In this document: piece by piece, positions 31,576 through 39,700 of the stretch
How positions within the stretch are numbered: position 1 is the stretch's first letter
Layout: every line of letters begins with the position of its first letter
Assembly: GCA_021770245.1 (NCBI GenBank)
Contig: JAETRI010000020.1
Location: forward strand, 1 to 45,822
DNA from: Lachnospiraceae bacterium
GTDB taxonomy: Bacteria; Bacillota; Clostridia; Lachnospirales; Lachnospiraceae
DNA length: 45,822 nucleotides
Reading direction: 5' to 3'
The notes under the pieces: generated by a model
Told to the model about the DNA's origin: nothing
The model's input: only the letters and a program-made list of their open reading frames with translations
Databases searched by the model: none
Position numbers and translations under genes: made by a program

Positions 31576-31664
31576 AAGATTGAAAATTAAAATTTTCAAT
31601 CTTACGGATTTGGGCCTATTCCCGTTTTGGGAGGGCCCAAAACGGGAAAGGCATGGGTATAAGT
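31576..31664 (+). repeat. Hairpin-RBS cassette before the ADP-ribosylglycohydrolase gene
   Basis: A 12-bp stem AAGATTGAAAAT/ATTTTCAATCTT (31,576-31,603, loop TAAA) is followed by ACGGATTTGG and a 17-bp stem with one bulged base (31,614-31,631 with 31,636-31,652; inner part CCCGTTTTGGG/CCCAAAACGGG). ATGGGTATAAGT and the ATG at 31,665 come next. The order (second-type stem, GATTTG spacer, first-type stem, ATGGG linker, ATG) is the same as at rpiB although the distal stem is unrelated in sequence. Confidence 0.75.
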
Positions 31665-32726
31665 ATGAGCGTTACGTTAAGGGATAAATTTTTCGGCTGC
31701 ATCTGCGGCTGTCATATCGGCTCCTCCATGGGAGCGGCGGTGGAAGGCATGACCTGGCCGGAGATCGAAGAGAAATACGGGTTCGTGGAAGACTACCTGC
31801 CCTATGAGCATTACGGAAACGGTTGGAAAAGAGAACCCGGAACCACAGAGGACGGCGTGGAACGCCAGAAGCTGATGATAACCGCCATTATGGAAAAGGG
31901 CGGCCGTGTGACGGCGGAGGATGTGCGCGCCGCATGGGTTAAATATGCGAATCCCAATGCGGGCGGATGGGTATCGGAGCCCTTTGAGGGAACTTTGCTG
32001 AATATGGCCAAAACCGGCATCCCGGCGACGGATTTGGGACGTTACTGCGATTACGCGGGACTGAACAGCTTTTCCAGGGCTTGCCATGCGATCGGCCTGA
32101 TCAACGCGGGGAATATCGAGACTGCGAAGGAAGATATCCTGCAGGTCGGACAGCTCTATCAGACCGCCAACAGCAGAGGCCTGAAATGGGCCTGCGTAAC
32201 GGGCGTGGCGATCGCCGCGGGCACCGTTCCCGGGGCCAGCGTGGATTCCGTAATCGGAGCGGTCTATGACAACTGCGACGCGGATCTGGTAGTAGGGGAA
32301 ATAGATAAACAGCTTAAGAAAACCGCCGGGTGTAAGGACATTATCGAGCTGCGCAGTTACTTTGACGGCGTATATAACGGCTTCGGGATGCCCTATCCCT
32401 TCAGTTATGCCAATGAGGTGGTGACAAAGGGAATTACCATTTTTAAGATGGTAAACGGAAACACGAAGGATGCAATCCTGGCAGGCGTAAACATGGGACG
32501 GGATACGGACTGCGTGGCGGCGGTTGCGGGAGGCATTGCAGGGGCTCTCAGCGGTTCCGCCAGCGTGCCGGAGAAATGGATCACCCAGCTGGACTATGCC
32601 ACCAGTGTGAACCCTCACACCAACAGCAGGCGTACGCTGCGGGAGAATGCGGACGGACTCTATGAGGCATTCCAAAACCGCCTGAAAAAAGAGAAGGCTT
32701 ATGTGGAACTGATGGACGTGGAATGA
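31665..32726 (+). CDS. ADP-ribosylglycohydrolase family protein
   Basis: 353 aa from ATG 31,665 (MSVTLRDKFFGCICGCHIGSSMGAAVEG); an ATG at 31,653 adds four residues and abuts the leader hairpin. The family's metal-site motif GVNMGRDTDCVAAVAGGIAGAL is near residue 280. The helical bundle hydrolyses ADP-ribosyl or related N-/O-glycosidic bonds with two Mg2+. In sugar operons such proteins are often better seen as nucleoside- or glycoside-cleaving enzymes than as regulators of protein ADP-ribosylation. The usual early acidic T-D-D motif is not clear (TTEDGVERQKL), so substrate and activity are open. Confidence 0.8.
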   Translation: MSVTLRDKFFGCICGCHIGSSMGAAVEGMTWPEIEEKYGFVEDYLPYEHYGNGWKREPGTTEDGVERQKLMITAIMEKGGRVTAEDVRAAWVKYANPNAGGWVSEPFEGTLLNMAKTGIPATDLGRYCDYAGLNSFSRACHAIGLINAGNIETAKEDILQVGQLYQTANSRGLKWACVTGVAIAAGTVPGASVDSVIGAVYDNCDADLVVGEIDKQLKKTAGCKDIIELRSYFDGVYNGFGMPYPFSYANEVVTKGITIFKMVNGNTKDAILAGVNMGRDTDCVAAVAGGIAGALSGSASVPEKWITQLDYATSVNPHTNSRRTLRENADGLYEAFQNRLKKEKAYVELMDVE

Positions 32727-32773
32727 AGAAAGTCCCATAAACCGACCTGAACAATGTTTTTGCCGGCCTGCCG

Positions 32774-32820
32774 GCCGCAGATACATGGAGCCGGGATTAT
32801 GACTTTCATGTATCTGCGGC
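32774..32820 (+). promoter_or_regulatory. 14-bp inverted repeat before the TIM-barrel gene
   Basis: GCCGCAGATACATG (32,774-32,787) and CATGTATCTGCGGC (32,807-32,820) are exact reverse complements with a 19-base loop. It lies between the ADP-ribosylglycohydrolase stop and the likely start at 32,865. It has no T tract and may be a processing or translation-control hairpin. Confidence 0.6.
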
Positions 32821-32864
32821 GGCGGGCCATTCGCATGTTAAGGAGAATAAGAAGGGACGGAAAA

Positions 32865-33647
32865 GTGGAAGCGGGATGCAGTATTTTGCACATTTCGGAG
32901 CTGGAGACAGTGAAAGCGGCAGGATATGACTATCTGGAAATGATGGGGAAATATCTGGTAGGGATGGATGAGCGGGACTTTTATCTGGCGGAGAGGACAT
33001 TCTATGAAAATGACTTCCCGTGCAAGGGGTTGAATGCCTACTGCCCGGAAAGCCTTATTATTGCAGGTCCCGGTTTTGACCGGAAAAGGGCGGGGGAATA
33101 TGCATCCTTTTGCGCCGAAAGGGCAGGAGCCATCGGCGTGAAATGTGTGGGCATCGGTTCTCCACGTTCGAGGCGGCTGCCCGAAGGGTACGAAAGGCGG
33201 CTGGCGGACCGGCAGCTGACGGAGTTCCTCAAGGAGACGGCGGAGGCGTTCGGAAAGAAAGGGATCCGGGTCTGCCTGGAACCGCTTGCGCCCTGCTACT
33301 GCAACTATGTGAACAGCATGGCGGAAGCCGCGGAGCTGGTGGATCGGATCGGCTGGGAAAATATCGGTTTGGTCGCGGACTTCTATAATATGGAACAAAC
33401 GGGGGAAGCGGACGGGGATCTCGGCGGCTTTGCAAAGCTTTACCACGTACATATTTCGGACGACGACGGAGGGCCCCTGTGCCGCAGTTATTTAAAGAAG
33501 GAACGAAAGGCGCTGCATCAAAGCCGCCTGAGCCGGTTGTATCAGGGCGGATATACGGGCGCGGTGAGCCTGGAAATCGATGTACCTGCACAGCCGGAGC
33601 GGGCGAAATGCTCTCTTGCGATTATGAAAGCAGAAAGGGGAATGTGA
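32865..33647 (+). CDS. TIM-barrel sugar phosphate isomerase/epimerase (xylose isomerase-like)
   Basis: 260 aa from GTG 32,865 (VEAGCSILHISELETVKAAGYDYLEMMGKYL) after AAGGGACGG. Upstream in-frame starts at 32,754 and 32,835 would place a basic, non-homologous stretch and the inverted repeat inside the gene. The AP-endonuclease-2-type barrel is seen in GYDYLEM, VKCVGIGSPRSRRLPEG, GIRVCLEPLAPCYCNYVNS (Glu metal ligand), IGLVADFYNME and KLYHVHISDDDG (His ligands), then GYTGAVSLEID. It would isomerise or epimerise a keto-sugar. It is 1 bp from the BKACE gene, so translation is coupled. Confidence 0.8.
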   Translation: MEAGCSILHISELETVKAAGYDYLEMMGKYLVGMDERDFYLAERTFYENDFPCKGLNAYCPESLIIAGPGFDRKRAGEYASFCAERAGAIGVKCVGIGSPRSRRLPEGYERRLADRQLTEFLKETAEAFGKKGIRVCLEPLAPCYCNYVNSMAEAAELVDRIGWENIGLVADFYNMEQTGEADGDLGGFAKLYHVHISDDDGGPLCRSYLKKERKALHQSRLSRLYQGGYTGAVSLEIDVPAQPERAKCSLAIMKAERGM

Positions 33648-33648
33648 G

Positions 33649-34581
33649 ATGGCCGGAGCGAAGAAAATCATCATATCGGCGGCGATTACGGGGGCAATTC
33701 ATACGCCCGGGATGTCGCCCTACCTTCCAGCCGGGCCGGATGAGATCATACGGCAGGCCGTGGATGCCCATCGGGCCGGAGCGGCGGTTGTCCATATCCA
33801 TGCGCGGGACAGGGAGGGAAAACCCACTACGGATCACTCCATTTTTGAATATATTTTGTCCGGCATCAAGTCGGAATGCGATGCGGTAATCGGAATTACC
33901 ACCGGAGGTGCGGCAGGGATGTCCGTGGAGGAACGCTTTTCCGTTATAGAACGGTTTCGCCCGGAAATGGCTTCGGCGAACGGAGGCTCCATGAATTTCT
34001 GCTTCAGCCGCTTAACCGGGCTGCTGGATAAGCCCGTATATGACTGGGAGCTTCCCTTCGTGGAAAAAACCTATGACAATGTATTTAAAAATACATTTAA
34101 AGATATACAATATTGCATTGAAACAATGAACCGCTGCGGCACGCTTCCGGAATATGAAGTATTCGATTACGGGCAGCTGGCCAATCTGGCTTTTTTTAAA
34201 AAGAACGGCACCATAACCCAGCCGATCTATATCCAGTTCGTGCCGGGAGTGATGGGCGCCATGCCCATGAGCGCTGAATCCATGCTTTTTATGATCGACC
34301 AGGCGAAAAAACTGCTGGGAGACGATATTCGCTACAGTACCGTGGGCGGAGGCAGAAGAATGTTCCGCTACGAAACGATGATGGCAATCTGCGGCGGGAA
34401 TGTAAGGGTCGGAATGGAAGACGGGCTGTACATAAAACCGGACGGGACGCTCACCCGTGACAATGCGCAGCAGGTGGCCAAGCTCAAAAGCATTCTGGAG
34501 CTTCTGGATTACGAAACGGCGGATTCCGAGGAAGCCAGGAAGATGCTTCATTTAAAAGGAAAAGATAAGGTGGGTTTCTGA
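33649..34581 (+). CDS. Beta-keto acid cleavage enzyme (BKACE, DUF849)
   Basis: 310 aa. IISAAITGAIHTPGMSPYLPAGPDEIIRQAVDAHRAGAAVVHIHARDREGKPTTD is the family start, with zinc ligands H49 and H51. MASANGGSMNF and TVGGGRRMFRYETMMAICGGNVRVGMEDGLY are the other conserved segments. BKACE enzymes react a beta-keto acid with acetyl-CoA to give acetoacetate and a new acyl-CoA; the founding member Kce acts on 3-keto-5-aminohexanoate. Here no lysine-fermentation genes are present, and the neighbours are sugar genes, MaoC and a 3-hydroxyacyl-CoA dehydrogenase homologue, so the substrate is probably different. Confidence 0.9.
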   Translation: MAGAKKIIISAAITGAIHTPGMSPYLPAGPDEIIRQAVDAHRAGAAVVHIHARDREGKPTTDHSIFEYILSGIKSECDAVIGITTGGAAGMSVEERFSVIERFRPEMASANGGSMNFCFSRLTGLLDKPVYDWELPFVEKTYDNVFKNTFKDIQYCIETMNRCGTLPEYEVFDYGQLANLAFFKKNGTITQPIYIQFVPGVMGAMPMSAESMLFMIDQAKKLLGDDIRYSTVGGGRRMFRYETMMAICGGNVRVGMEDGLYIKPDGTLTRDNAQQVAKLKSILELLDYETADSEEARKMLHLKGKDKVGF

Positions 34582-34645
34582 GAACCGAAGAAACACTTTG
34601 TAAAATATGTGTATTCAACATAAAAACGAAAGAAAAGGAGCGAAC

Positions 34646-35044
34646 ATGGCGTATCAGGAAGGACAGAGCGCAAGTTTCTCTAAGACGATAACGGAAACGG
34701 ACGTATACGGGTTTGCCGGAATTACGGGGGATTTTAATCCGCTTCATGTAAATGCAAAGGAGGCGCAGGCGGGCAGGTTCGGTGAGCGCATCGCCCACGG
34801 CATGTTGAGCGCGTCTTTCATATCCACCGTGATTGCCACCAGTCTTCCCGGTCCGGGTACGATCTATCTGAGCCAGGAAGTGAAGTTTTTAAAACCCGTG
34901 AAATTCGGGGATACGATAACGGCTACGGTGGTGATTCAAAAGCTGCTGGAACGGGGAAAAGTATGTCTGCATACGTTTGTGGAAAATCAGGACGGCGAAC
35001 TGGTGGTGGACGGCTCTGCGCTGGTAAAGCTGCCGTCCGCATAA
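34646..35044 (+). CDS. MaoC-like (R)-specific enoyl-CoA hydratase
   Basis: 132 aa single hot-dog protein from ATG 34,646 after AAAGGAG; an in-frame ATG at 34,607 lacks a ribosome binding site. The hydratase motif is complete: D29-F-N31-P-L-H34 in FAGITGDFNPLH, followed by RIAHGMLSASFIS, as in PhaJ. It adds water to trans-2-enoyl-CoA to give (R)-3-hydroxyacyl-CoA. It lies between BKACE and the dehydrogenase. If AbfD-type dehydratase makes crotonyl-CoA, this enzyme would be the next step. Confidence 0.85.
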   Translation: MAYQEGQSASFSKTITETDVYGFAGITGDFNPLHVNAKEAQAGRFGERIAHGMLSASFISTVIATSLPGPGTIYLSQEVKFLKPVKFGDTITATVVIQKLLERGKVCLHTFVENQDGELVVDGSALVKLPSA

Positions 35045-35057
35045 GTGGGAATTGAGA

Positions 35058-35085
35058 GCCGCCTTGCGGCATGAAAGGGGTTAAG
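35058..35085 (+). repeat. Hairpin leader, second type, before the dehydrogenase
   Basis: GCCGC-CTT-GCGGC (35,058-35,070) is followed by ATGAAAGGGGTTAAG and the ATG at 35,086. The same stem ends and the same 15-base tail precede nth (43,604-43,635), and a truncated copy lies at 39,977-40,000. Confidence 0.65.
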
Positions 35086-35988
35086 ATGCAGATAGAAAGG
35101 ATTCACAGAATCGTGATCGCAGGAGCCGGGGTGATGGGAGGCTCCATGGCCCTGCTTTTTGTGCGGCACGGGTTTGAGGTGACGGTGTACGATATCAGCC
35201 AGGAGGGATTGGAGCAATGCAAAAAGAGGCTGGAGGAGGAGGCCGGTGCGTATGAGATCACGTTTACCCGGGAAAAGGAATGCTTCCTGCAGGCGGATTT
35301 TGTGATCGAAGCGATTGTGGAGAACATGGAAGTGAAGCATCGATTCTGGCGGGAGATATCCGCTATGGTACCCGAAGAGGCGATCCTGACCACCAATACA
35401 TCGGGCCTGTCCATAAGCCGGATAGCGGAGGCAGTAACACTCCCCGAACGCTTTTGCGGTATGCATTGGCTCAACCCGCCCCATATCTGTCCCCTCATCG
35501 AAGTGATAAAGGGAGAAAAGACCGGGGCCGGGACGGCCGAGCTGGTGCGCCGGACGGGAATCCGCGTGGGAAGGGTTCCGGTGATGCTGGAGAAGGAGGT
35601 TCCCGGATTTTTGATTAACCGGTTCCAGTTCGCCGTTCTGAGGGAAGCTATGAGCCTGGTGGAGGCGGGAGTGGCAGGGAAGGAAGATATCGACCGGGTG
35701 TTCAAGTACGGCTTGGGGCTGCGATACGCGTGTCTGGGTCCCTTTGAGATTGCCGATCTGGGAGGTCTGGATACTTTTTATCGGATCGCTTCCTATCTAT
35801 TTCCGGATCTTTGCAATGCCACAGAAGTCCCCTCCATGCTGTCCGAACCGGCGGAGAACGGGGACTACGGCGTGAAAACAGGGAAGGGCTTTTATGAGTA
35901 TCCCGGAGACCGGGCGCAGCAGGTGATCGAAAAAAGGGATGCCGATTTCAGGAAAGTGGCAGACTGCCTGTATGCTGACCTTATTTAA
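35086..35988 (+). CDS. 3-hydroxyacyl-CoA dehydrogenase family protein
   Basis: 300 aa from ATG 35,086 with AAAGGGG upstream; the ATG at 35,071 belongs to the leader. The Rossmann motif is GAGVMGGS (13-20). TTNTSGLSIS is the conserved nucleotide-proximal Ser/Asn segment. The catalytic His is in GMHWLNPPHICPLIEVIKGEKT; the HWxNPPxxxPLxEV form differs from the HFFNPxxxMxLVE form of classic CoA-type enzymes and is closer to relatives that oxidise free 3-hydroxy acids (gulonate- or carnitine-dehydrogenase-like). The helical C-terminal domain (LINRFQFAVLREAMSLVEAG...) is complete. It probably makes the beta-keto acid used by BKACE. Confidence 0.8.
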   Translation: MQIERIHRIVIAGAGVMGGSMALLFVRHGFEVTVYDISQEGLEQCKKRLEEEAGAYEITFTREKECFLQADFVIEAIVENMEVKHRFWREISAMVPEEAILTTNTSGLSISRIAEAVTLPERFCGMHWLNPPHICPLIEVIKGEKTGAGTAELVRRTGIRVGRVPVMLEKEVPGFLINRFQFAVLREAMSLVEAGVAGKEDIDRVFKYGLGLRYACLGPFEIADLGGLDTFYRIASYLFPDLCNATEVPSMLSEPAENGDYGVKTGKGFYEYPGDRAQQVIEKRDADFRKVADCLYADLI

Positions 35989-36013
35989 AGCTTACATATG
36001 GCGGCGGCCTGAA

Positions 36014-36207
36014 AGAAAAAGTATTTTCCGATTCCCTGATTGGAAGGCGTGCATTGCACGCAGATAGGAGCAAGATTGAAAATTAACATTTTCAATCTCC
36101 TTGATTTGTATGCGCGCCAAAGCGCGCAGATGGGAGCAAGGTTGAAAGAAGAATGCTTTCAACCTCCCTGATTTGAGTGCGTGCTTTGCACGCAGATGGG
36201 AGCAAAG
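36014..36207 (+). repeat. Three-unit hairpin-RBS cassette array upstream of rpiB
   Basis: In order: a decayed unit (36,010-36,046, ending TCCCTGATTGG); GCGTGC-ATT-GCACGC (36,047-36,061), AGATAGGAGCAA, GATTGAAAAT-TAAC-ATTTTCAATC (36,074-36,097), TCCTTGATTTG; TGCGCGC-CAAA-GCGCGCA (36,111-36,128), GATGGGAGCAA, GGTTGAAAG-AAGAATG-CTTTCAACC (36,140-36,164), TCCCTGATTTGAG; TGCGTGC-TTT-GCACGCA (36,178-36,194), GATGGGAGCAAAG and the ATG at 36,208. All stems are perfect. This is the clearest copy of the family. Confidence 0.9.
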
Positions 36208-36657
36208 ATGATTATAGCGATGGGATGTGACCATGCGGGTTTCCCGCTAAAGGCGAAAGTGACCGCAATGCTGCGGGATCGGGGCGTGGAGGTGATTGAC
36301 CACGGATGTTATAACGGAGAGGTGGTTGATTTCCCGGACGTGGCAAAAAAAGTATGTGCGAGCGTGACGGGAAAAAAGGCGGATAGGGGAATCATGCTCT
36401 GCGGTTCAGGCGTGGGAGCGGCGATTGCGTGCAATAAGATCGCGGGCATCCGGGCCGCCTGCTGCCATGATATCTATACGGCACGCCAGTGCGTGGAGCA
36501 CGACGACGTAAATGTGATTGCCCTGGGAGCGGACGTGGTGGGAATGCAGGCGGCCTGCGATCTGATCGAACGGTATCTGGATTCCAGGTTCAGCGGCGGA
36601 GAGGACTTCGCGCGAAGGATCCGTAAACTCGCGGAAATGGACTGCAGCGTGCGATAG
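36208..36657 (+). CDS. rpiB: RpiB/LacA/LacB-type sugar-phosphate isomerase
   Basis: 149 aa from ATG 36,208 after GGGAGCAAAG; a GTG at 36,181 lies in the hairpin. MIIAMGCDHAGFPLKAKV is the RpiB start, GIMLCGSGVGAAIACNKIAGIRAACCHD contains the active-site Cys/Ser region, and ARQCVEHDDVNVIALGADVVG is the other conserved block. The enzyme interconverts ribose 5-phosphate and ribulose 5-phosphate, or, in LacAB-like members, aldose 6-phosphates such as allose or galactose 6-phosphate. The sugar operon context favours a role on the imported sugar rather than housekeeping. Confidence 0.9.
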   Translation: MIIAMGCDHAGFPLKAKVTAMLRDRGVEVIDHGCYNGEVVDFPDVAKKVCASVTGKKADRGIMLCGSGVGAAIACNKIAGIRAACCHDIYTARQCVEHDDVNVIALGADVVGMQAACDLIERYLDSRFSGGEDFARRIRKLAEMDCSVR

Positions 36658-36711
36658 CAAGTCCTGTATCGGGATAAATGCATGAATGTCGTGGCGCCCG
36701 AACAATGCCCC

Positions 36712-36740
36712 TTGCGTTCTGTTCCGAAAAGCCTTACAAT
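36712..36740 (+). promoter_or_regulatory. Possible internal promoter before the mannosidase gene
   Basis: TTGCGT (36,712-36,717) and TACAAT (36,735-36,740) are 17 bp apart, about 40 bp before the ATG at 36,778. The -35 matches the consensus at four of six positions. Confidence 0.4.
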
Positions 36741-36777
36741 CGAGGTAGTAACAGCGTATAGAAAGGGGGAGCGTGCC

Positions 36778-39700
36778 ATGATACAGATTCAGGAACGGGT
36801 GAGGAAGCTCACCGATGATCTGCAGGCGCTGATCTACAAAGCAGAGCGTCCGGTCGCCAGCTACAGGATGCATCAGGGAAAGGAACGGTTTGAGGATATA
36901 GAAAACCTTTCCACCCGCGACTGGCAGGAGATTTCCCATGGACAGATATGGGGAGGGCACAGGGAGTATTTCTGGTTCGATACCACGGTGGAAATCCCGG
37001 AGGATTTTGCCGGGGAATGTGTGGTCTATGAGATGCTCACCGGCCGGGAGGGCGAGTGGGACGCCACCAATCCCCAGTTTACGGTGTATATAAACGGTAA
37101 ACTGCGCCAGGGCTTTGACGTGAATCACAGGGAAATCGTCTTAACGAAGGAAGCCCGGGCCGGGGAACGGTTCCGTATCGTGCTTTCCGCCTTCACGGGA
37201 GATCAGAATTTCAGCCTGTTTTTGAACTCCAGAATCCGCGTTTTGGATCAGCGGACGGAGAAATATTTTTACGATATCAGCGTGCCCTTCCATGTGGCAA
37301 AGCTGCTGGACCAGGGGGACGGGAACCATATCCGGATCCTTACCTGCCTGAACGAGTCCCTGAACCTGATGGATTTCAGGAAGCCCTATTCCGAGGCCTA
37401 TTATAAATCCCTGGAAGAGGCACAGCGATATATCACGGAAAACTTTTATGACAGATACTGCGGCGGGAGCGAGGAAAGCGTCTATTGTGTGGGCCACACC
37501 CATATTGACTGCGCCTGGCTGTGGACGCTGGCGGTGACGCAGGATAAGGCGGTGCGGAGCTTTTCCACCGTCCTGGAGCTGATGCGGGAATATCCGGAGT
37601 ATATTTTTATGTCCAGCCAGCCTCAGCTGTACCAATATGTGAAGAAAAATGCGCCCGAGGTCTATGAGGAGATCAAACAGAGGGTGAAAGAAGGCCGTTG
37701 GGAAACCGACGGCGGCATGTGGGTTGAGGCGGACTGTAATATTTCCTCCGGGGAAGCGCTGGTGCGTCAGTTTTTGTATGGCCAGAGGTTTTTCAGGGAA
37801 GAATTCGGCAAGGACAACTGTATGCTGTGGCTGCCGGATGTGTTCGGATATTCCGCAGCCCTTCCGCAAATCATGCGAAAGTGTGGGCTGCCCTATTTCA
37901 TGACCACCAAGATCAACTGGAACGAATTCAATCAGATGCCCTATGATACCTTCCTGTGGGAGGGCATAGACGGGAGCCGGGTCCTGACCCACTTCATCCC
38001 CACAAAAGATTATAAAGAGGCCCCCAGGTGGGAGGGGACGAACTTTTTCACCACCTATAACGGCTCCATCAATCCTTCCCAGATCATGGGCGGGTGGGAG
38101 CGCTACAGTCAGAAGTATCTGAACGGGGAGGTGCTCAATTCCTTCGGTTATGGGGACGGCGGAGGAGGTCCCACCAAGGAAATGCTGGAAAACGAACGCC
38201 GTCTTTCTAAGGGGATTCCGGGCTGTCCCAAGACGGTGATAAGCACCGCCCGGAATTTCTTTGAAACCCTGGAACGCCACGTGAAGGACAGTAAATATCT
38301 TCCCTCCTGGGTGGGAGAACTGTACCTGGAGTATCACAGGGGTACTTATACCTCCATGGCCCGGAATAAAAAATATAACCGGAAATCGGAGTATGCATAC
38401 GGAAATCTGGAAGGCTACAGCTGCATGAATATGCTGTGGAACGGGGGTTGTTATCCTCAGGAGATGTTAAAGGAAGGCTGGGAGGTGATTCTGCGGAACC
38501 AGTTCCACGATATCCTTCCCGGTTCCTCCATACGCGAGGTATACGAGGACTCCAGGGAGGAATACGAAGCCATCCTAAAGGAGAGCGCAGAACAAACCGC
38601 GGATACTTTGGCTCAGATCGCAGGAGAAGTGGATACGAAGGAAGGAAACCTGGTGGTATTCTGGCCCAACAGCACGGGCGGTACGGCGACCGTATATTTC
38701 ACACAGAATGAAAAGGTTCCCGTGTCCGTAAGCGCCGGAGGGAAGAGCAGCCCGGTGCAGAAGGCCGAAGACGGACGCTTCCTTTTCCGCACCGGTGATC
38801 TGCCCTCCAGAGGATACTGCAGCTATGCAGTCCATTATGGGGAGGAAGTTCCTTCCGGGGAAGAAAAGCAGGATGAGGACGGCGTATGGCACATCGGTAC
38901 GGACGTGATGGAAAACGGCTATATCCGTCTGGAACTGAACGAAAAAGGGCAGTTTTCGAGAATTTACGATAAAAAGCAGGACAGACAGGTGCTGAAAGAG
39001 GGCTGTACGGGTAATGTGATTATGACCTACGAGGATCGGCCCCATAACTATGACGCCTGGGATGTGAATCATTATTATACGGAAAAATCCTGGGAAGCGG
39101 ACGACGTACAATCCATACAGGTGGTGGAGGACGGCCCGGTGAGGGGATGTGTCCGCGTCGTCAGGAAATACCTGGATTCGACGATCTGCCAGGAGATTTT
39201 CCTCTACAGAGATTCCGTCAGGGTGGATATCAGGAATGTCATCGACTGGAAAGAAGATCATATTTTCATGAAAGCCCTGTTCCCGGTGGATGTCCATACC
39301 AACGAAGCCGTATACGATATTCAGTACGGAAACGTGAAACGGCCCACCCATTCCAATACCTCCTGGGATATGGCCAAGTTTGAGGTATGCATGCACAAAT
39401 GGGTGGACGTATCGGAGGACGGCTACGGTGTGGCCCTGCTCAACGACTGCAAGTACGGCTGCAGCGTACAAAACGGTGTGATCGGCCTGTCCATGCTGAA
39501 ATGTGCCACCTATCCCAATCCCGATGCGGATAAGGAAAGACATGAATTCACCTATTCCATCCTGCCCCATAAGGGAGACTTCCGGGAAGGAAATGTGGTG
39601 GCGCAGGCCGCAGAGCTCAATAATCCCGCCGTGGCCGTGGAAAAGAAGGGGGCAGGCGGCAGCCTTCCCGCAAAAGCGTCCCTCGCATCGACGGATCGGC

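Noticed and set aside
36014-36207. CRISPR array, because of repeated short palindromes at regular spacing
   Set aside because: Repeat units are not identical, the spacers are the conserved part, there are only three units, and no cas genes are near.
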